Source: Deinococcus sedimenti (lineage in GTDB: Bacteria > Deinococcota > Deinococci > Deinococcales > Deinococcaceae). Taken from it: a stretch of DNA of 64,000 nucleotides. Below, piece by piece: positions 20,648 through 31,435 of the stretch; position 1 is the first letter of the stretch; each line of letters opens with the position of its first letter. The DNA lies in assembly GCF_014648135.1 (NCBI RefSeq), contig NZ_BMQN01000003.1, positions 1 to 64,000 on the forward strand. Direction: 5' to 3'. Made by a program: the position numbers and the translations under genes. Below the pieces are notes generated by a model. The model did not search any database, was not told the DNA's origin, and saw only the letters and a list, made by a program, of their open reading frames with translations.

Positions 20648-20689
20648 GGTTCAGGGGCACCGAGGAGATGGTCCCGGCGCCCCTAAACC
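20648..20689 (-). terminator. Stem-loop after the beta-galactosidase gene
   Basis: GGTTCAGGGGC (20648-20658) pairs with GCCCCTAAACC (20679-20689), 10 of 11 bp. It is 6 nt past the GH42 stop codon. Together with the preceding stem-loop it separates two convergent units; the 118 nt between them hold nothing else. Confidence 0.55.
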
Positions 20690-20695
20690 CCGCGG

Positions 20696-22720
20696 TCAGT
20701 GCGCCGTCAGCCGGTCGAGCGTGAAGTCGACCGGCACCCGCAGCAGGGCCGTGTCCAGGGGCGCCAGCGTCAGCGTGGAGGTCGCCGCGTCGCTGAGCGC
20801 GTCCACCGCGCCGTCTATTTGCACGGTCACCGGCTGTGGCCCGAAGTGGATCAGGTGCAGCAGCCGTCCGTCCGGCACGTCGCTGATCGTCACGTCCAGC
20901 CCGTCCGGCAGGTCGGCGGTTGCCACGCCTGCCCCGTGCAGGGCGCCGCGCAGCAGGTCCGTCAGGGCCGCCGCGCCTGGGCGGGTGGACAGGTAGTACG
21001 CGTGGCCCTGCCCGAAGGGGTGGCGGGTCACGGCGGGCTGCCCGGCGATGAAGTCCCCCTCGTAGGTGGCGAGGACCTCGGCGCCGTCGGCGTGCAGCAC
21101 CTCGGTCCACTCGTGGACGGGGGTGACGCGGCCGTCGGCCCAGCGGACCTCGCGCGTTTCAGCGGTCTGAAGGGGCGCCCATTCCTCCACCCAGGCGCCC
21201 AGCACGTCCTGCAGGAGGCCCGGGTACCCGCCGGGCACGACGTGGTCGTCGCCGTCCACGACGCCGCTGTACGGCCCCATGACCAGCGTGCCGCCGCCCT
21301 CCACGAACGCCCGCAGCCCCTGCGCCGCGTCCGGCATCAGGAGGTACTGCTGCGGGAGGGTCACGGCCCGGTAGCCGCTCAGGTCAGCTTCCGGGTGGAC
21401 GAAGTCCACGTTCACGCCCAGCGAGCGTAGCGCCGCGTACCACGCGCCCACCACGGGCAGCAGTGGCGTCACGGCGGGCTGGCTGGCCTGCGACAGCGCC
21501 CACCAGGAGTTCCAGTCGAACATGACCGCCACGTCGGCCTTCACGCGGGCGCCGCGCAGGAAGTCCAGTCCTTTCAGTTCCTGCCCGAGGTCACGCGCTT
21601 CCCGCCACACGCGGGAGCGTTCGGGCGGGACGTGGCCGACCAGGGCGCTGTGGTACTTCTCGGCGCCCGCCACGGACTGCCGCCACTGGAAGAACTGGAT
21701 GCCGTCCGCGCCGCGCGCCAGGGCCTGCAGGCTCAGGGCGCGCATCAGGCCCGGTCGTTTGGGCGCGTTGCGGTCGCGCCAGTTCACGGCGCTCGTCGCC
21801 TGCTCCATCAGCAGCCAGCGCTGCCCGCCGCGCAGGGACCGGGTCAGGTCGAACACCATGCCCGCCTCCAGGTGCGGGGCCGCACCCGCCGGGTCGGGGT
21901 AGACGTCCACGGCGGCGACGTCCTCCTCCTGCGCCCAGCGGAAGTAGTCCAGGCCCGGCAGGAAGCCCAGGAAGTTCGTGGTGACCGGCACGTCCGGCGT
22001 CACGGCGCGCAGTACCTCCACCTCCGCACGGTGCAGGTCCAGGATGTTGTCGCTGGAAAAACGCCGCCAGTCCAGACCCTGGCTGGGGTTCGGGAAGCTG
22101 GGCGCGCGGCGGGGCGGCTGCACCTCGGCCCAGTCGCCGTAGCGCTGCGACCAGAAAGCGGTGCCCCAGGCGCGGTTCAGCTCAATCAGCGTCCCATAGC
22201 GGGCGCGCAGCCACTCGCGGAACCGCGCGGCGCACTGCGCGCAGTAGCACTGGTCGATGTGGCAGCCGTACTCGTTGTTCACGTGCCACAGCCGCAGCGC
22301 CGGGTGCTGACCGTAACGCTCGGCGACCGCGCGGGCCAGCCGGACGCTCAGCGCGCGGTAGTGCGGGTCGCTGGGGCAGTACAGCTGCCGCGCGCCGACT
22401 TCCAGCCGCACGCCGTCCACCGTCACCGGGCGCGAGTCCGGGTACGCCAGCGACAGCCACGGTGGGGGAGAGGCGGTCGCCGTGGCGAGGTTCACCCGCA
22501 CGCCCCCCCCATGCAGCAGGTCCATGATCTCGTCCAGCCAGCCGAACTCGAACTGACCTTCACGCGGTTCGAGCTGCGCCCAGGAGAAGATCCCCAGCGA
22601 CACGAGGTTCACCCCCGCCTCCTGCATCAGGCGGACGTCCTCGCGCCAGACCTCGCGCGGCCACTGCTCGGGGTTGTAGTCCGCGCCGTACGCCAGGGCG
22701 CCCAGATCGAAGTGGGGCAT
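20696..22720 (-). CDS. GH42 beta-galactosidase
   Basis: 674 aa, standard GH42 length. Starts with the TIM barrel (YGADYNPEQWPREVWREDVR). The acid/base is E150 in WHVNNEYGCH and the nucleophile E306 in LLMEQATSAVNW. A zinc cluster is likely from CHIDQCYCAQC (three of the Cys ligands). A trimerisation domain (PLLPVVGAWYAALRSLGVNV) and a small C-terminal beta domain follow. No signal peptide: cytoplasmic. ATG 22720 overlaps the permease stop by one nt (TGATG). It hydrolyses galactosides imported by the three upstream ABC genes. Confidence 0.96.
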   Translation of the reverse strand: MPHFDLGALAYGADYNPEQWPREVWREDVRLMQEAGVNLVSLGIFSWAQLEPREGQFEFGWLDEIMDLLHGGGVRVNLATATASPPPWLSLAYPDSRPVTVDGVRLEVGARQLYCPSDPHYRALSVRLARAVAERYGQHPALRLWHVNNEYGCHIDQCYCAQCAARFREWLRARYGTLIELNRAWGTAFWSQRYGDWAEVQPPRRAPSFPNPSQGLDWRRFSSDNILDLHRAEVEVLRAVTPDVPVTTNFLGFLPGLDYFRWAQEEDVAAVDVYPDPAGAAPHLEAGMVFDLTRSLRGGQRWLLMEQATSAVNWRDRNAPKRPGLMRALSLQALARGADGIQFFQWRQSVAGAEKYHSALVGHVPPERSRVWREARDLGQELKGLDFLRGARVKADVAVMFDWNSWWALSQASQPAVTPLLPVVGAWYAALRSLGVNVDFVHPEADLSGYRAVTLPQQYLLMPDAAQGLRAFVEGGGTLVMGPYSGVVDGDDHVVPGGYPGLLQDVLGAWVEEWAPLQTAETREVRWADGRVTPVHEWTEVLHADGAEVLATYEGDFIAGQPAVTRHPFGQGHAYYLSTRPGAAALTDLLRGALHGAGVATADLPDGLDVTISDVPDGRLLHLIHFGPQPVTVQIDGAVDALSDAATSTLTLAPLDTALLRVPVDFTLDRLTAH

Positions 22721-23595
22721 CAGTCCTTCACCGCGCCGCCCGCGATGCCTGCCACGAAGTGCCGCTGCAGCGCCAGGAACAGCGCCAGGAACGGCACGGT
22801 GGCGATCGCGGTGCCCACCATGATCCCGCCCCACGACACGCGCGTCAGGCCCACCAGGGTCCCCAGCGCGACCGGCATGGTGTAACTGTCCTTCTGCGTC
22901 AGCACGATCAGCGGCCACAGGTAGTCGTTCCAGCTCGCCAGGAACAGCAGGATCGCCAGCGCCGCCAGCGCGGGCCGCACGACCGGCAGCGCGATCTGCC
23001 AGAAGATCCGCACCTCGCTCGCGCCGTCGATGCGCGCCGCGGCCAGCAGGTCGTCCGGGACGGTCTGGAACGCCTGACGCATGTAGAAGATCCCGATGGT
23101 GTTCGCCAGGGTCGGCAGGATCACCGCCCAGTACGTGTTGCTCATCTTCAGGTCGCGGGCGACCAGGATGAACTGCGGGATGATCGTCACGAACGTCGGG
23201 ATGGTCAGCGTCGCCAGGATCAACCCGAACAGGATGTTGCGGCCCGGGAAGTTGTACTTCGCGAACGCGAAGCCCGCCAGGCTGGTCAGCAGCATGCTCA
23301 GCAGCGTGTACGCCACCGAGATCACCGTGCTGTTCCCCAGCGCCCGCAGGAAGTTCGTGTCCGCCTGCAGCCCGTCGAAGTTCTCCTTGAACGCCCCGCC
23401 GAACCACAGGGGCGGGTTGGGGCTGAAGATCGCGGTTTCCGGGTGGGTGGAGAACACCAGCATCATCCACAGCGGCGCGAGGAACAGCAGCGCCAGCGGA
23501 ATCAGCGCGAGGTGCAGCCACGTGGCGCTCGCGCGGTCACGGGCGGCCTTGCTGCGCATGGGGCGCGCGGCGGGGGCGGGTTTGACGGCGGTCAC
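22720..23595 (-). CDS. CUT1 sugar ABC transporter permease (MalG-like)
   Basis: 291 aa, six TM segments. EAA loop LLAAARIDGASEVRIFWQIA and the C-terminal GIAGGAVKD fit the MalG class. GTG 23595 overlaps the preceding permease stop. The partner ATPase is not encoded here; in many Gram-positives and Deinococci a shared MsmK-type ATPase serves several CUT1 systems. Confidence 0.94.
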   Translation of the reverse strand: MTAVKPAPAARPMRSKAARDRASATWLHLALIPLALLFLAPLWMMLVFSTHPETAIFSPNPPLWFGGAFKENFDGLQADTNFLRALGNSTVISVAYTLLSMLLTSLAGFAFAKYNFPGRNILFGLILATLTIPTFVTIIPQFILVARDLKMSNTYWAVILPTLANTIGIFYMRQAFQTVPDDLLAAARIDGASEVRIFWQIALPVVRPALAALAILLFLASWNDYLWPLIVLTQKDSYTMPVALGTLVGLTRVSWGGIMVGTAIATVPFLALFLALQRHFVAGIAGGAVKD

Positions 23596-24485
23596 GAGTC
23601 CCTCCCGAACAGGCGCAGCTGCGCGAAGCTGAACACGGCGGCCAGCGCCGCCACCGCGTACGCGATGGCGCTGGCGTACCCGAAGTTGAACGACCGGAAG
23701 CCCTGCTGGTACAGGTACGTGCCCAGCGTCATGGTGGCGTTACCGGGCCCGCTGTTGGTGATCAGGGCGGGTTCGGTGAACAGCTGCAGCGTGCCGATCA
23801 CGCTCAGCACCACGCAGAACAGCAGCGTGGGCCGCAGCAGCGGCAGGGTCATCTTCCAGAACTGCTGCCAGGGCGTCGCGCCGTCGATGGCGGCCGCCTC
23901 GTACACGTCCTCGGGAATGCCCTGCAGTCCGGCCAGCAGAATGATCGCGTTGTATCCGGTCCAGCGCCACGTCATGGCCAGGATGATCACGGCCATGGCG
24001 GGAGCCGGCTGGTTCAGCCAGTCCACCTCGGGCAGGCCCAGGCCCGCCAGGGCGCGGTTCACGATGCCGAACTCACCGTTGAACAGCAGCCGGAACACCG
24101 CCGAGTACGCCACGGTCCCCACGACCAGCGGCGCGAAGAACGCAAAGCGGAACAGTCCGCGCGCGCGCAGCAGGCGGCTGTTCAGCGCCACGGCCAGGGT
24201 GGTCGCCAGGGTCAGCATCAGCGGCACCTGGATGACCAGGATGATCACGGTGTTCTTCAGCGCGGTGCGGAAGAACTCGTCGGTCAGCAGGCGCTGCCAG
24301 TTGCTCACGCCGTACCCGGCCGCGGCGCCCAGGCGCGAGTCCTTGAAGCTCATCAGGAAGGAACTCACGATCGGCCACGCCCAGAACGTCGCGAAGATCA
24401 GCAGGTACGGCAGGATGAACAGGTACGGGGCCAGGGGCACGCGGGCGCGGCGGCGCGGCGGTGGCGCGGGGTTGACGGTGGTCAT
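23592..24485 (-). CDS. CUT1 sugar ABC transporter permease (MalF-like)
   Basis: 297 aa, six TM segments (PYLFILPYLLIFATFWAWPI first). EAA loop VYEAAAIDGATPWQQFWKMT. The N-terminal about 20 residues are Pro/Arg-rich and cytoplasmic. ATG 24485. Forms the channel with the overlapping MalG-like gene. Confidence 0.94.
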   Translation of the reverse strand: MTTVNPAPPPRRRARVPLAPYLFILPYLLIFATFWAWPIVSSFLMSFKDSRLGAAAGYGVSNWQRLLTDEFFRTALKNTVIILVIQVPLMLTLATTLAVALNSRLLRARGLFRFAFFAPLVVGTVAYSAVFRLLFNGEFGIVNRALAGLGLPEVDWLNQPAPAMAVIILAMTWRWTGYNAIILLAGLQGIPEDVYEAAAIDGATPWQQFWKMTLPLLRPTLLFCVVLSVIGTLQLFTEPALITNSGPGNATMTLGTYLYQQGFRSFNFGYASAIAYAVAALAAVFSFAQLRLFGRDS

Positions 24486-24616
24486 GGGAACCTCTCTGAA
24501 ACAGGGTGGGGCCGGATGCGTGCCGCGCCGGGAGTGGCGGCGCGCATCCGGCCCTGATGGGTGCGGGTGAAGATGAAACCGGCGGGCGGCACGTCACCGG
24601 GCCGCCCGCCCGGGGG

Positions 24617-25885
24617 TCACTTCGCGATGGGCAGGCCGGTGGCGGCGCTGATCTTCTTCGCGGCGTCGTTCAGGGCGTCCTGCGCGGTCTTGTACTTGCC
24701 CTTCACGTAGTCGGCCTGCACGACGATCATGACCTGACGGGCATCCTGGAAGTACTGGGTGCCGCGCGCGGCGGGCACGTCGCCCAGCGTGTCGAGGATG
24801 GTCTTCCAGACCGTCTGGTTGCCCCAGTATGGCTGCTTCTGGTTGACGTAGGCGTCCTTGCTGGCGGTCAGGAGGCTGGGGACCAGACCCTGGCTCTTGA
24901 GCATGGTGACCTGACCGTTCGTGGTGGCCAGGGCGTTTTCCAGGAAGGCGTACGCGGCGGCCTGGTTCTTGCTGCTGCTGGGGATGGCCAGGGCGCTGCC
25001 GCCCAGGTTGCTGGCGCGCACGCCGCCGGGGCGGCTGGCGGGCATGGGGTACACGCCCCACTTGCCCTTCTGGTCCGCGGCGTTTGTGCGGATGGTGCCC
25101 TCGTACCACGCGCCGAACATGGCGCTCGCCAGGCGGTTGGCCTTGAAGGCGGTGATCTGGCCGCCCCAGTCGGTGGTCATGACGACGTCGTTGCTCAGGA
25201 GCTTCTTGACGGTGTCCAGGGCCTGCACGCAGCCGCTCTTGGCGATGGTGATCTGCGTGGCGTTGTTGTCGAAGTAGAAGCAGTTGTTTTGGTTGGCGAG
25301 CATGCGGAACCACTCGTCGTCCTGGCCGTTGCCGATGGCGCCCATCTTGACCTTGCCGCCGAACTTGGTGTTGAGTTTCTTGCCGGCCGCCAGGAAGTCG
25401 TCCCAGGTCTTGATGCTGGCGGCGTTGATGCCGGCCTGCTGGTACAGGTCACGGCGGTAGAAGATCACGACGGGGCCGGAATCCCAGGGCATCGCGTAGC
25501 GTTTGTTGCCGACGGTCAGTTCGGTCCACTTGAAGGCGGGGAAGCTCTTGGCGTATTTGTTCGCGCCCAGGGTGTTCAGGTCGGTGAAGCAGTCGGGGAA
25601 GCGCGCCCAGAACACTTCGGCCTCGTTGTTCTCGATGGAGTACACGTCGGGCATGTCCACGCCGCCCGCGGCGCAGCCGGCCAGACCGCGGTCGTAGACG
25701 TTCTGGTTGCCCAGGTCGACGACGTTGACCTTCACGTTGGGGTACTTCTTGTTGAAGCTGGGAACGGTGCTCTGCAGCGCCTTGGCGGCGGCGTCCCAGG
25801 ACCAGATGGTCACGGTGCCCGAGAGGCTCTGGGCGGAGGTGGTGCCCGCGAGGGCAAGGGCGGTGAGCAGTGCAAGTTTCTTCAT
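24617..25885 (-). CDS. CUT1 sugar-binding protein
   Basis: 422 aa extracellular binding protein (SBP_bac_1). Signal peptide MKKLALLTALALAGTTSA^QS. GTVTIWSWDAAAKALQ, VNVVDLGNQNVYDRG and YAMPWDSGPVVIFYRRDLYQQ are typical. ATG 25885 with GGAGACGCC upstream. Ligand unknown; the neighbouring GH42 suggests beta-galactosides or galacto-oligosaccharides. First gene of the minus-strand operon, divergent from lacI. Confidence 0.93.
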   Translation of the reverse strand: MKKLALLTALALAGTTSAQSLSGTVTIWSWDAAAKALQSTVPSFNKKYPNVKVNVVDLGNQNVYDRGLAGCAAGGVDMPDVYSIENNEAEVFWARFPDCFTDLNTLGANKYAKSFPAFKWTELTVGNKRYAMPWDSGPVVIFYRRDLYQQAGINAASIKTWDDFLAAGKKLNTKFGGKVKMGAIGNGQDDEWFRMLANQNNCFYFDNNATQITIAKSGCVQALDTVKKLLSNDVVMTTDWGGQITAFKANRLASAMFGAWYEGTIRTNAADQKGKWGVYPMPASRPGGVRASNLGGSALAIPSSSKNQAAAYAFLENALATTNGQVTMLKSQGLVPSLLTASKDAYVNQKQPYWGNQTVWKTILDTLGDVPAARGTQYFQDARQVMIVVQADYVKGKYKTAQDALNDAAKKISAATGLPIAK

Positions 25886-25953
25886 GGCGTCTCCTGGGTG
25901 GGACGGGGTGAGGAACCGGATGGATGGTTCGCAGGACGGGTCAACAGTGCGGT

Positions 25954-25961
25954 AACCGGTT
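25954..25961. promoter_or_regulatory. LacI-type operator 1 (AACCGGTT)
   Basis: Core AACCGGTT in the context GGTAACCGGTTTC, between the binding-protein gene and lacI. The central CpG palindrome is characteristic of LacI-family sites. It shares 11 consecutive bases (GTAACCGGTTT and flank) with operator 2. Confidence 0.65.
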
Positions 25962-26080
25962 TCTGAATGATGGTGGTGGGCAGAGTGCAGAGTGTGGGGA
26001 GGTCGCGCAGGTGCGTCGGTCTGCACCGGTGTCCGTGTGGACGGGTTTACTTGAGGTACATCCGGAGCATACATTTGAGT

Positions 26081-26088
26081 AACCGGTT
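26081..26088. promoter_or_regulatory. LacI-type operator 2 (AACCGGTT)
   Basis: Same core in AGTAACCGGTTTC, 127 bp from operator 1 and directly before the lacI ribosome site, so it can autoregulate lacI and form a loop with operator 1 over the divergent promoters. Confidence 0.65.
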
Positions 26089-26106
26089 TCGCAAGGGGGG
26101 AACACC

Positions 26107-27138
26107 ATTCGCAAAAAAGCCCCAACCATCTACGACATCGCCCAGCGCGCGCAGGTGTCCGTCGCCACCGTCTCCCGCGTCCTCAACGGCCACAACACCG
26201 TCAACGAGGTCCTGCGCGAACGCGTCGAACAGGCCATGCGCGAACTGCGCTTCAGGCCCAACCGCATCGCCCAGACCCTCTACCACCACCGCTCCAAGAC
26301 CATCGGCTGCATCCTCCCGGACATCGGCAACCCCTTCTTCAGCCAGCTCTTCTTACAACTGGAGATCGGCGCCTTCGAACGCGGCTACACCATGATCCTC
26401 GGCAACACCGTTAGCACCCGCGACATGGAACTCACCTACCTGCACGCCCTCACTGAGCGGCAGGTCGACGGCCTGCTGTACCTCGGCGGACTCGCCAACG
26501 ACCCCGCCCCCGACCCCGAAGCGCTGCGCACCCTGAACGACATCGCCGAACGCCTCCCCATCGTCGCGGTCAACGGTGACGTCCCCGGCGCGCCCCTGGC
26601 CTCCAGCGTCCGCTCGGACGAGATCGGCGGCACCCGCACCCTCCTCGACCTGCTGCGCCGCCACGGACACACCCACGTCGCGTTCCTCGGCGGACAGCTC
26701 GACGTCACCACCAGCCTCGAGAAACTCGACCTGTACCGCGAACGCCACCCCGGCGTCCCGAATCACTGGATTCAGCTGACCGGCCTGACCATCGAAGCCG
26801 GCCGGACCGCCATGAGTGCCCTGCTGGCCGCCGGCACCCCTCCCACCGCCTGCCTGTGCGTGAACGACCTCGTCGCCGCCGGCGCGCTGGCCGTCGCGCA
26901 CGAACGCGGCCTGAACGTCCCCCGCGACCTGTCCATCGTCGGCTTCGACGACATCTTCGTCGCGCAGGTCGTCACTCCACCCCTCACCAGCGTCAACCAC
27001 AACTACGCCGAGGTGGCCCGCCAGTCCCTCGACGCCCTCCTCGACGCCATCGAAGGCCAGAAACCCGCGCGGCACATCACCGTCCCGACCCTACTGATCG
27101 CACGCGAATCGGTCAGCGACCCACTCGTCCACCACTGA
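26107..27138 (+). CDS. LacI-family transcriptional regulator, probable ATT start
   Basis: 343 aa. The DNA-binding helix-turn-helix and hinge (APTIYDIAQRAQVSVATVSRVLNGHNTVNE) begin at residue 5. An in-frame stop lies at 26080-26082, and the only codon between it and the HTH that can plausibly initiate is ATT 26107, 6 nt after AAGGGGGG (26093-26100). The annotated-style GTG at 26155 would delete half of the HTH. A periplasmic-binding-like sensor domain follows (TIGCILPDIGNPFFSQL, DLSIVGFDDIFVAQVVTPPL, a C-terminal effector domain). It probably represses the divergent GH42/ABC operon through the two AACCGGTT sites. Confidence 0.9.
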   Translation: MRKKAPTIYDIAQRAQVSVATVSRVLNGHNTVNEVLRERVEQAMRELRFRPNRIAQTLYHHRSKTIGCILPDIGNPFFSQLFLQLEIGAFERGYTMILGNTVSTRDMELTYLHALTERQVDGLLYLGGLANDPAPDPEALRTLNDIAERLPIVAVNGDVPGAPLASSVRSDEIGGTRTLLDLLRRHGHTHVAFLGGQLDVTTSLEKLDLYRERHPGVPNHWIQLTGLTIEAGRTAMSALLAAGTPPTACLCVNDLVAAGALAVAHERGLNVPRDLSIVGFDDIFVAQVVTPPLTSVNHNYAEVARQSLDALLDAIEGQKPARHITVPTLLIARESVSDPLVHH

Positions 27139-27630
27139 CACAGGTGTTCAGTCCCACCCAGGACCCACACCGCGCCCCTGGGCTCCACTTCTGCCCGACT
27201 CAGATGGTCGCTCCGCTCGGTGCCTCCGCAGTGTGCTGTGAGAGTCGCCGTCAGCCTCACGCCGGGAGACTGCTCACGCCGCTGAGGCGAGCCGCCTGAG
27301 GCCGCGCCTGTCCCAGCAGCGCCGGGGTGTGCCGTTGATCCCAGAACGGGACACCCCAGTGAGGCGAACCCGGAACGGTGGACCACACCGGTCCAACCGA
27401 ACTGACTCGCAGCACTGCGCCGCAGAGTGAGAGCGAACCGGGGGCCAGACGTGAAAGCGGCTCCACGGATCGCCTCCAGAGGGGTGTGCGCGGCGGACGA
27501 AATCCGAACCCGGAGCCTGCCTCGCCGCACCACAGGTCGGGAGGGGTGTCCTCAGGGCCGAGCAGGTGAACCGCCGGGCAGGACGTCATCCTGGGGGCTG
27601 GTCGTTTCAGTGGTCCACCTTCACTCCGGC
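27139..27630. other. 492-nt stretch without a gene
   Basis: No ORF here has codon structure like its neighbours. The only pattern seen is a segment at 27486-27518 that resembles the 3' third of a tRNA on the minus strand (see findings). No promoter or terminator stands out. Confidence 0.5.
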
Positions 27631-28239
27631 TCAGCCGGGCAGCAGGAACAGGCCCAGCGCGCCGGTCGGTATGTCGCCGTCCTGGAAGGGACGGAAGTAC
27701 CGGCGCGTCAGGGTGTCCAGGTCGGCCCGCAACTGCGTGAGTTCATCCGGCGTGAGTTTCAGCGGCACCCAGCGCGTCACGGTCTGTGCGGCGGCGAACA
27801 CCTGCGCGTAGGTGTCCGCCACACTCTGGCCCCGCAGGACCGGATCGACCTGCAACACCCCATGCTCGAAGAAAAAGCGCAGGTGCAGGTCGTGTTCCGG
27901 CAGATCCAGCCGCGTGAAGCTGCGGTTCAGGTTCGCGCGCAGGGTCCGGCCCAGCCGCTCGTGCAGGTACGCCGCGAAAGACGGGTAAGGCGAGTCCCGG
28001 AACGGCACATCCACCGTCGCGTGCGCCGGGGCGTAGCGGCGCACGCTGCGGCCCGCGCGGCGCTCGACACCCGCGACGGTCAGCAGGTCCGCCGCCAGCA
28101 GGCGCTGAACGCGGCGGTACGTGGTGTTCGGTTTCGTTCCGGTCAGGTCCGCCAGTTCGGTCACGCTGCGCGGCCCCTCGTGACAGCGGGCCAGCAGCGC
28201 GCAGTGCTGGGGATCGAACAGCAGGTCGGCACGGTTCAC
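27631..28239 (-). CDS. Winged-helix (ArsR/HTH_20-like) transcriptional regulator
   Basis: 202 aa. The N-terminal HTH is LFDPQHCALLARCHEGPRSV and TELADLTGTKPNTTYRRVQR, with the wing (LLTVAGVERRAGRSVRRYAP). The remainder is helical and of unknown ligand. GTG 28239 is the start that keeps the full HTH. It is divergent from the serine hydrolase gene with only 54 nt between the start codons, and a large palindrome lies there, so it most likely regulates that hydrolase and itself. Confidence 0.75.
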   Translation of the reverse strand: MNRADLLFDPQHCALLARCHEGPRSVTELADLTGTKPNTTYRRVQRLLAADLLTVAGVERRAGRSVRRYAPAHATVDVPFRDSPYPSFAAYLHERLGRTLRANLNRSFTRLDLPEHDLHLRFFFEHGVLQVDPVLRGQSVADTYAQVFAAAQTVTRWVPLKLTPDELTQLRADLDTLTRRYFRPFQDGDIPTGALGLFLLPG

Positions 28240-28263
28240 GCCAGCATGATCCCAGGTCTTGCC

Positions 28264-28299
28264 GATCACGTTGGAACGCGGGAGCGTCGGAACGTGATC
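28264..28299. promoter_or_regulatory. Large palindromic operator in the HTH/serine hydrolase gap
   Basis: Arms GATCACGTT (28264-28272) and AACGTGATC (28291-28299) are perfect reverse complements, with inner ACGC (28276-28279)/GCGT (28284-28287) in the same symmetry. The right arm includes the GTG start of the hydrolase gene, so binding, or the RNA hairpin it forms, would block expression. Confidence 0.6.
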
Positions 28300-29367
28300 C
28301 CCTCCCTGAACCTGGACCCGCTGATCGATCAGGCCCGCCGCACCCACTCCAGCGCCCTGTGCGTCCTGCAGGGCGGGCACACGCTCGTGGACGACACCGG
28401 CGGGTCGCGCGACCCGGTCGAGACCATGAGCGTCACGAAGGCCGTCCTCAGCCTCCTCGTGGGCCGCGCCGTGACGCTCGGGCACCTGCCGGGCGCGGAC
28501 GTGCCCGTCGCGGAGTTCTACCCCGAGTGGCGGCAGGGCCGCCGGGCGCAGGTCACGCTGCGTCATCTCATGACCCACACCAGCGGCCTGCAGAACGTGC
28601 CTGCCGCGCCCCAGGAGATCTCCCCCAGCCCCGACTTCGTGCAGCTGGCCCTCTGCGCGGAATTCCAGCACGCGCCGGGAACGGCGTTCAGCTACAACAA
28701 CAAGGCGGTGAACCTGATCTGCGGCGTGCTGCGCCGCGCGACCGGACAGCACGTCGACGACTTCGCCCGCGCGGAACTGTTCGGCCCGCTGGGCATCCAC
28801 GACTTCAGCTGGGCGCGTGGCGCGGCGGGTACGCCGCACGGCATGAGCGGTCTACGCCTGCACGCGCGGGACCTCGCCCGGCTGGGACACCTGACGCTGC
28901 GCGGCGGCGCGGACCTGATCTCCCCGGACTGGATTCACGCCAGTACCCGCCCCGCCACGCCGCTGACCGTACGCATGGGCCTGCTGTGGTGGACGTGGCA
29001 CCCGCAGGCGACGTACACCGTCATGGACGCGCACGTGCAGCACCTGCGGGACGCGCAGGCCAGCCCCGGACAGATCACTGCCCTGACCGCTCTGCGCGGG
29101 ACACACCCGCGCCACGCCTTTCACGCCCAGCTGCGTGAGGTGGGATTCGATCCTACGCAGGTGCCCGCCGGGACCCGCTGGCTGCACGAGGACCCCGGCC
29201 CGCGCCGGGGCTGGTGTCACGACGGCTGGCTGGGCCAGTCCCTCGTGGTGGACGCGGAGGCCGATCTGGTCGCCGCGCGGCTGATCGCCGCCGACCAGAT
29301 CGGCGCTGCCCGCGCCGGGAGCGACTGGCCGGACTTCATGGACGCCGTGTTCGCGCTGACCCGCTGA
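28294..29367 (+). CDS. Beta-lactamase-family serine hydrolase
   Basis: 357 aa. SxxK motif S46-V-T-K49 (ETMSVTKAVLSLL), Y134-N-N motif (AFSYNNKAVN) and an HDG block (CHDGWLGQS) replacing the KTG motif. THTSGLQN and LGIHDFSW are typical of class C-like hydrolases/6-aminohexanoate-dimer hydrolase-type enzymes. No signal peptide. GTG 28294. Substrate unknown. Confidence 0.85.
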   Translation: MIPSLNLDPLIDQARRTHSSALCVLQGGHTLVDDTGGSRDPVETMSVTKAVLSLLVGRAVTLGHLPGADVPVAEFYPEWRQGRRAQVTLRHLMTHTSGLQNVPAAPQEISPSPDFVQLALCAEFQHAPGTAFSYNNKAVNLICGVLRRATGQHVDDFARAELFGPLGIHDFSWARGAAGTPHGMSGLRLHARDLARLGHLTLRGGADLISPDWIHASTRPATPLTVRMGLLWWTWHPQATYTVMDAHVQHLRDAQASPGQITALTALRGTHPRHAFHAQLREVGFDPTQVPAGTRWLHEDPGPRRGWCHDGWLGQSLVVDAEADLVAARLIAADQIGAARAGSDWPDFMDAVFALTR

Positions 29368-29509
29368 GCGCTCACAGCGGTTTTCACTCCCATTCAAGGG
29401 CCAACAACACGCCCTTCCACTCCACTGCCAATCGCTGATGTCGGCGGGGACTCGCTCTGCTCGTTTCAGGAAGACTGCGAAAACCCCTCAGTCTCCCTGA
29501 ACACCGCGG

Positions 29510-31303
<1,794 letters not shown>

Positions 31304-31389
31304 GCGCGGGCCTCCTTGTGGGAATGGGGGAGAGGTGGGGGGCGGGAACCTCCCGAGCGTACGGGGAGTGAACGTGAACGTCAACTTTG

Positions 31390-31401
31390 AACGCCCGCGT
31401 T
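31390..31401. promoter_or_regulatory. Palindrome AACGC-CC-GCGTT between divergent genes
   Basis: A 12-bp inverted repeat in the 132-nt gap between the acyl-CoA dehydrogenase and quinone oxidoreductase starts, next to the direct repeat GTGAACGTGAACGTCAAC. A candidate operator, possibly for a TetR or MerR protein. Confidence 0.4.
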
Positions 31402-31435
31402 AAGATGGGCGCATTCCACCCCGGGAGGACCCACC

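Noticed and set aside
26155..27138. LacI gene starting at GTG 26155
   Set aside because: It would remove the first helix of the HTH (APTIYDIAQRAQ), which is plainly encoded upstream in frame.
27378..27569. Small plus-strand ORF in the empty region after lacI
   Set aside because: No codon bias, no ribosome site, no recognisable motif.
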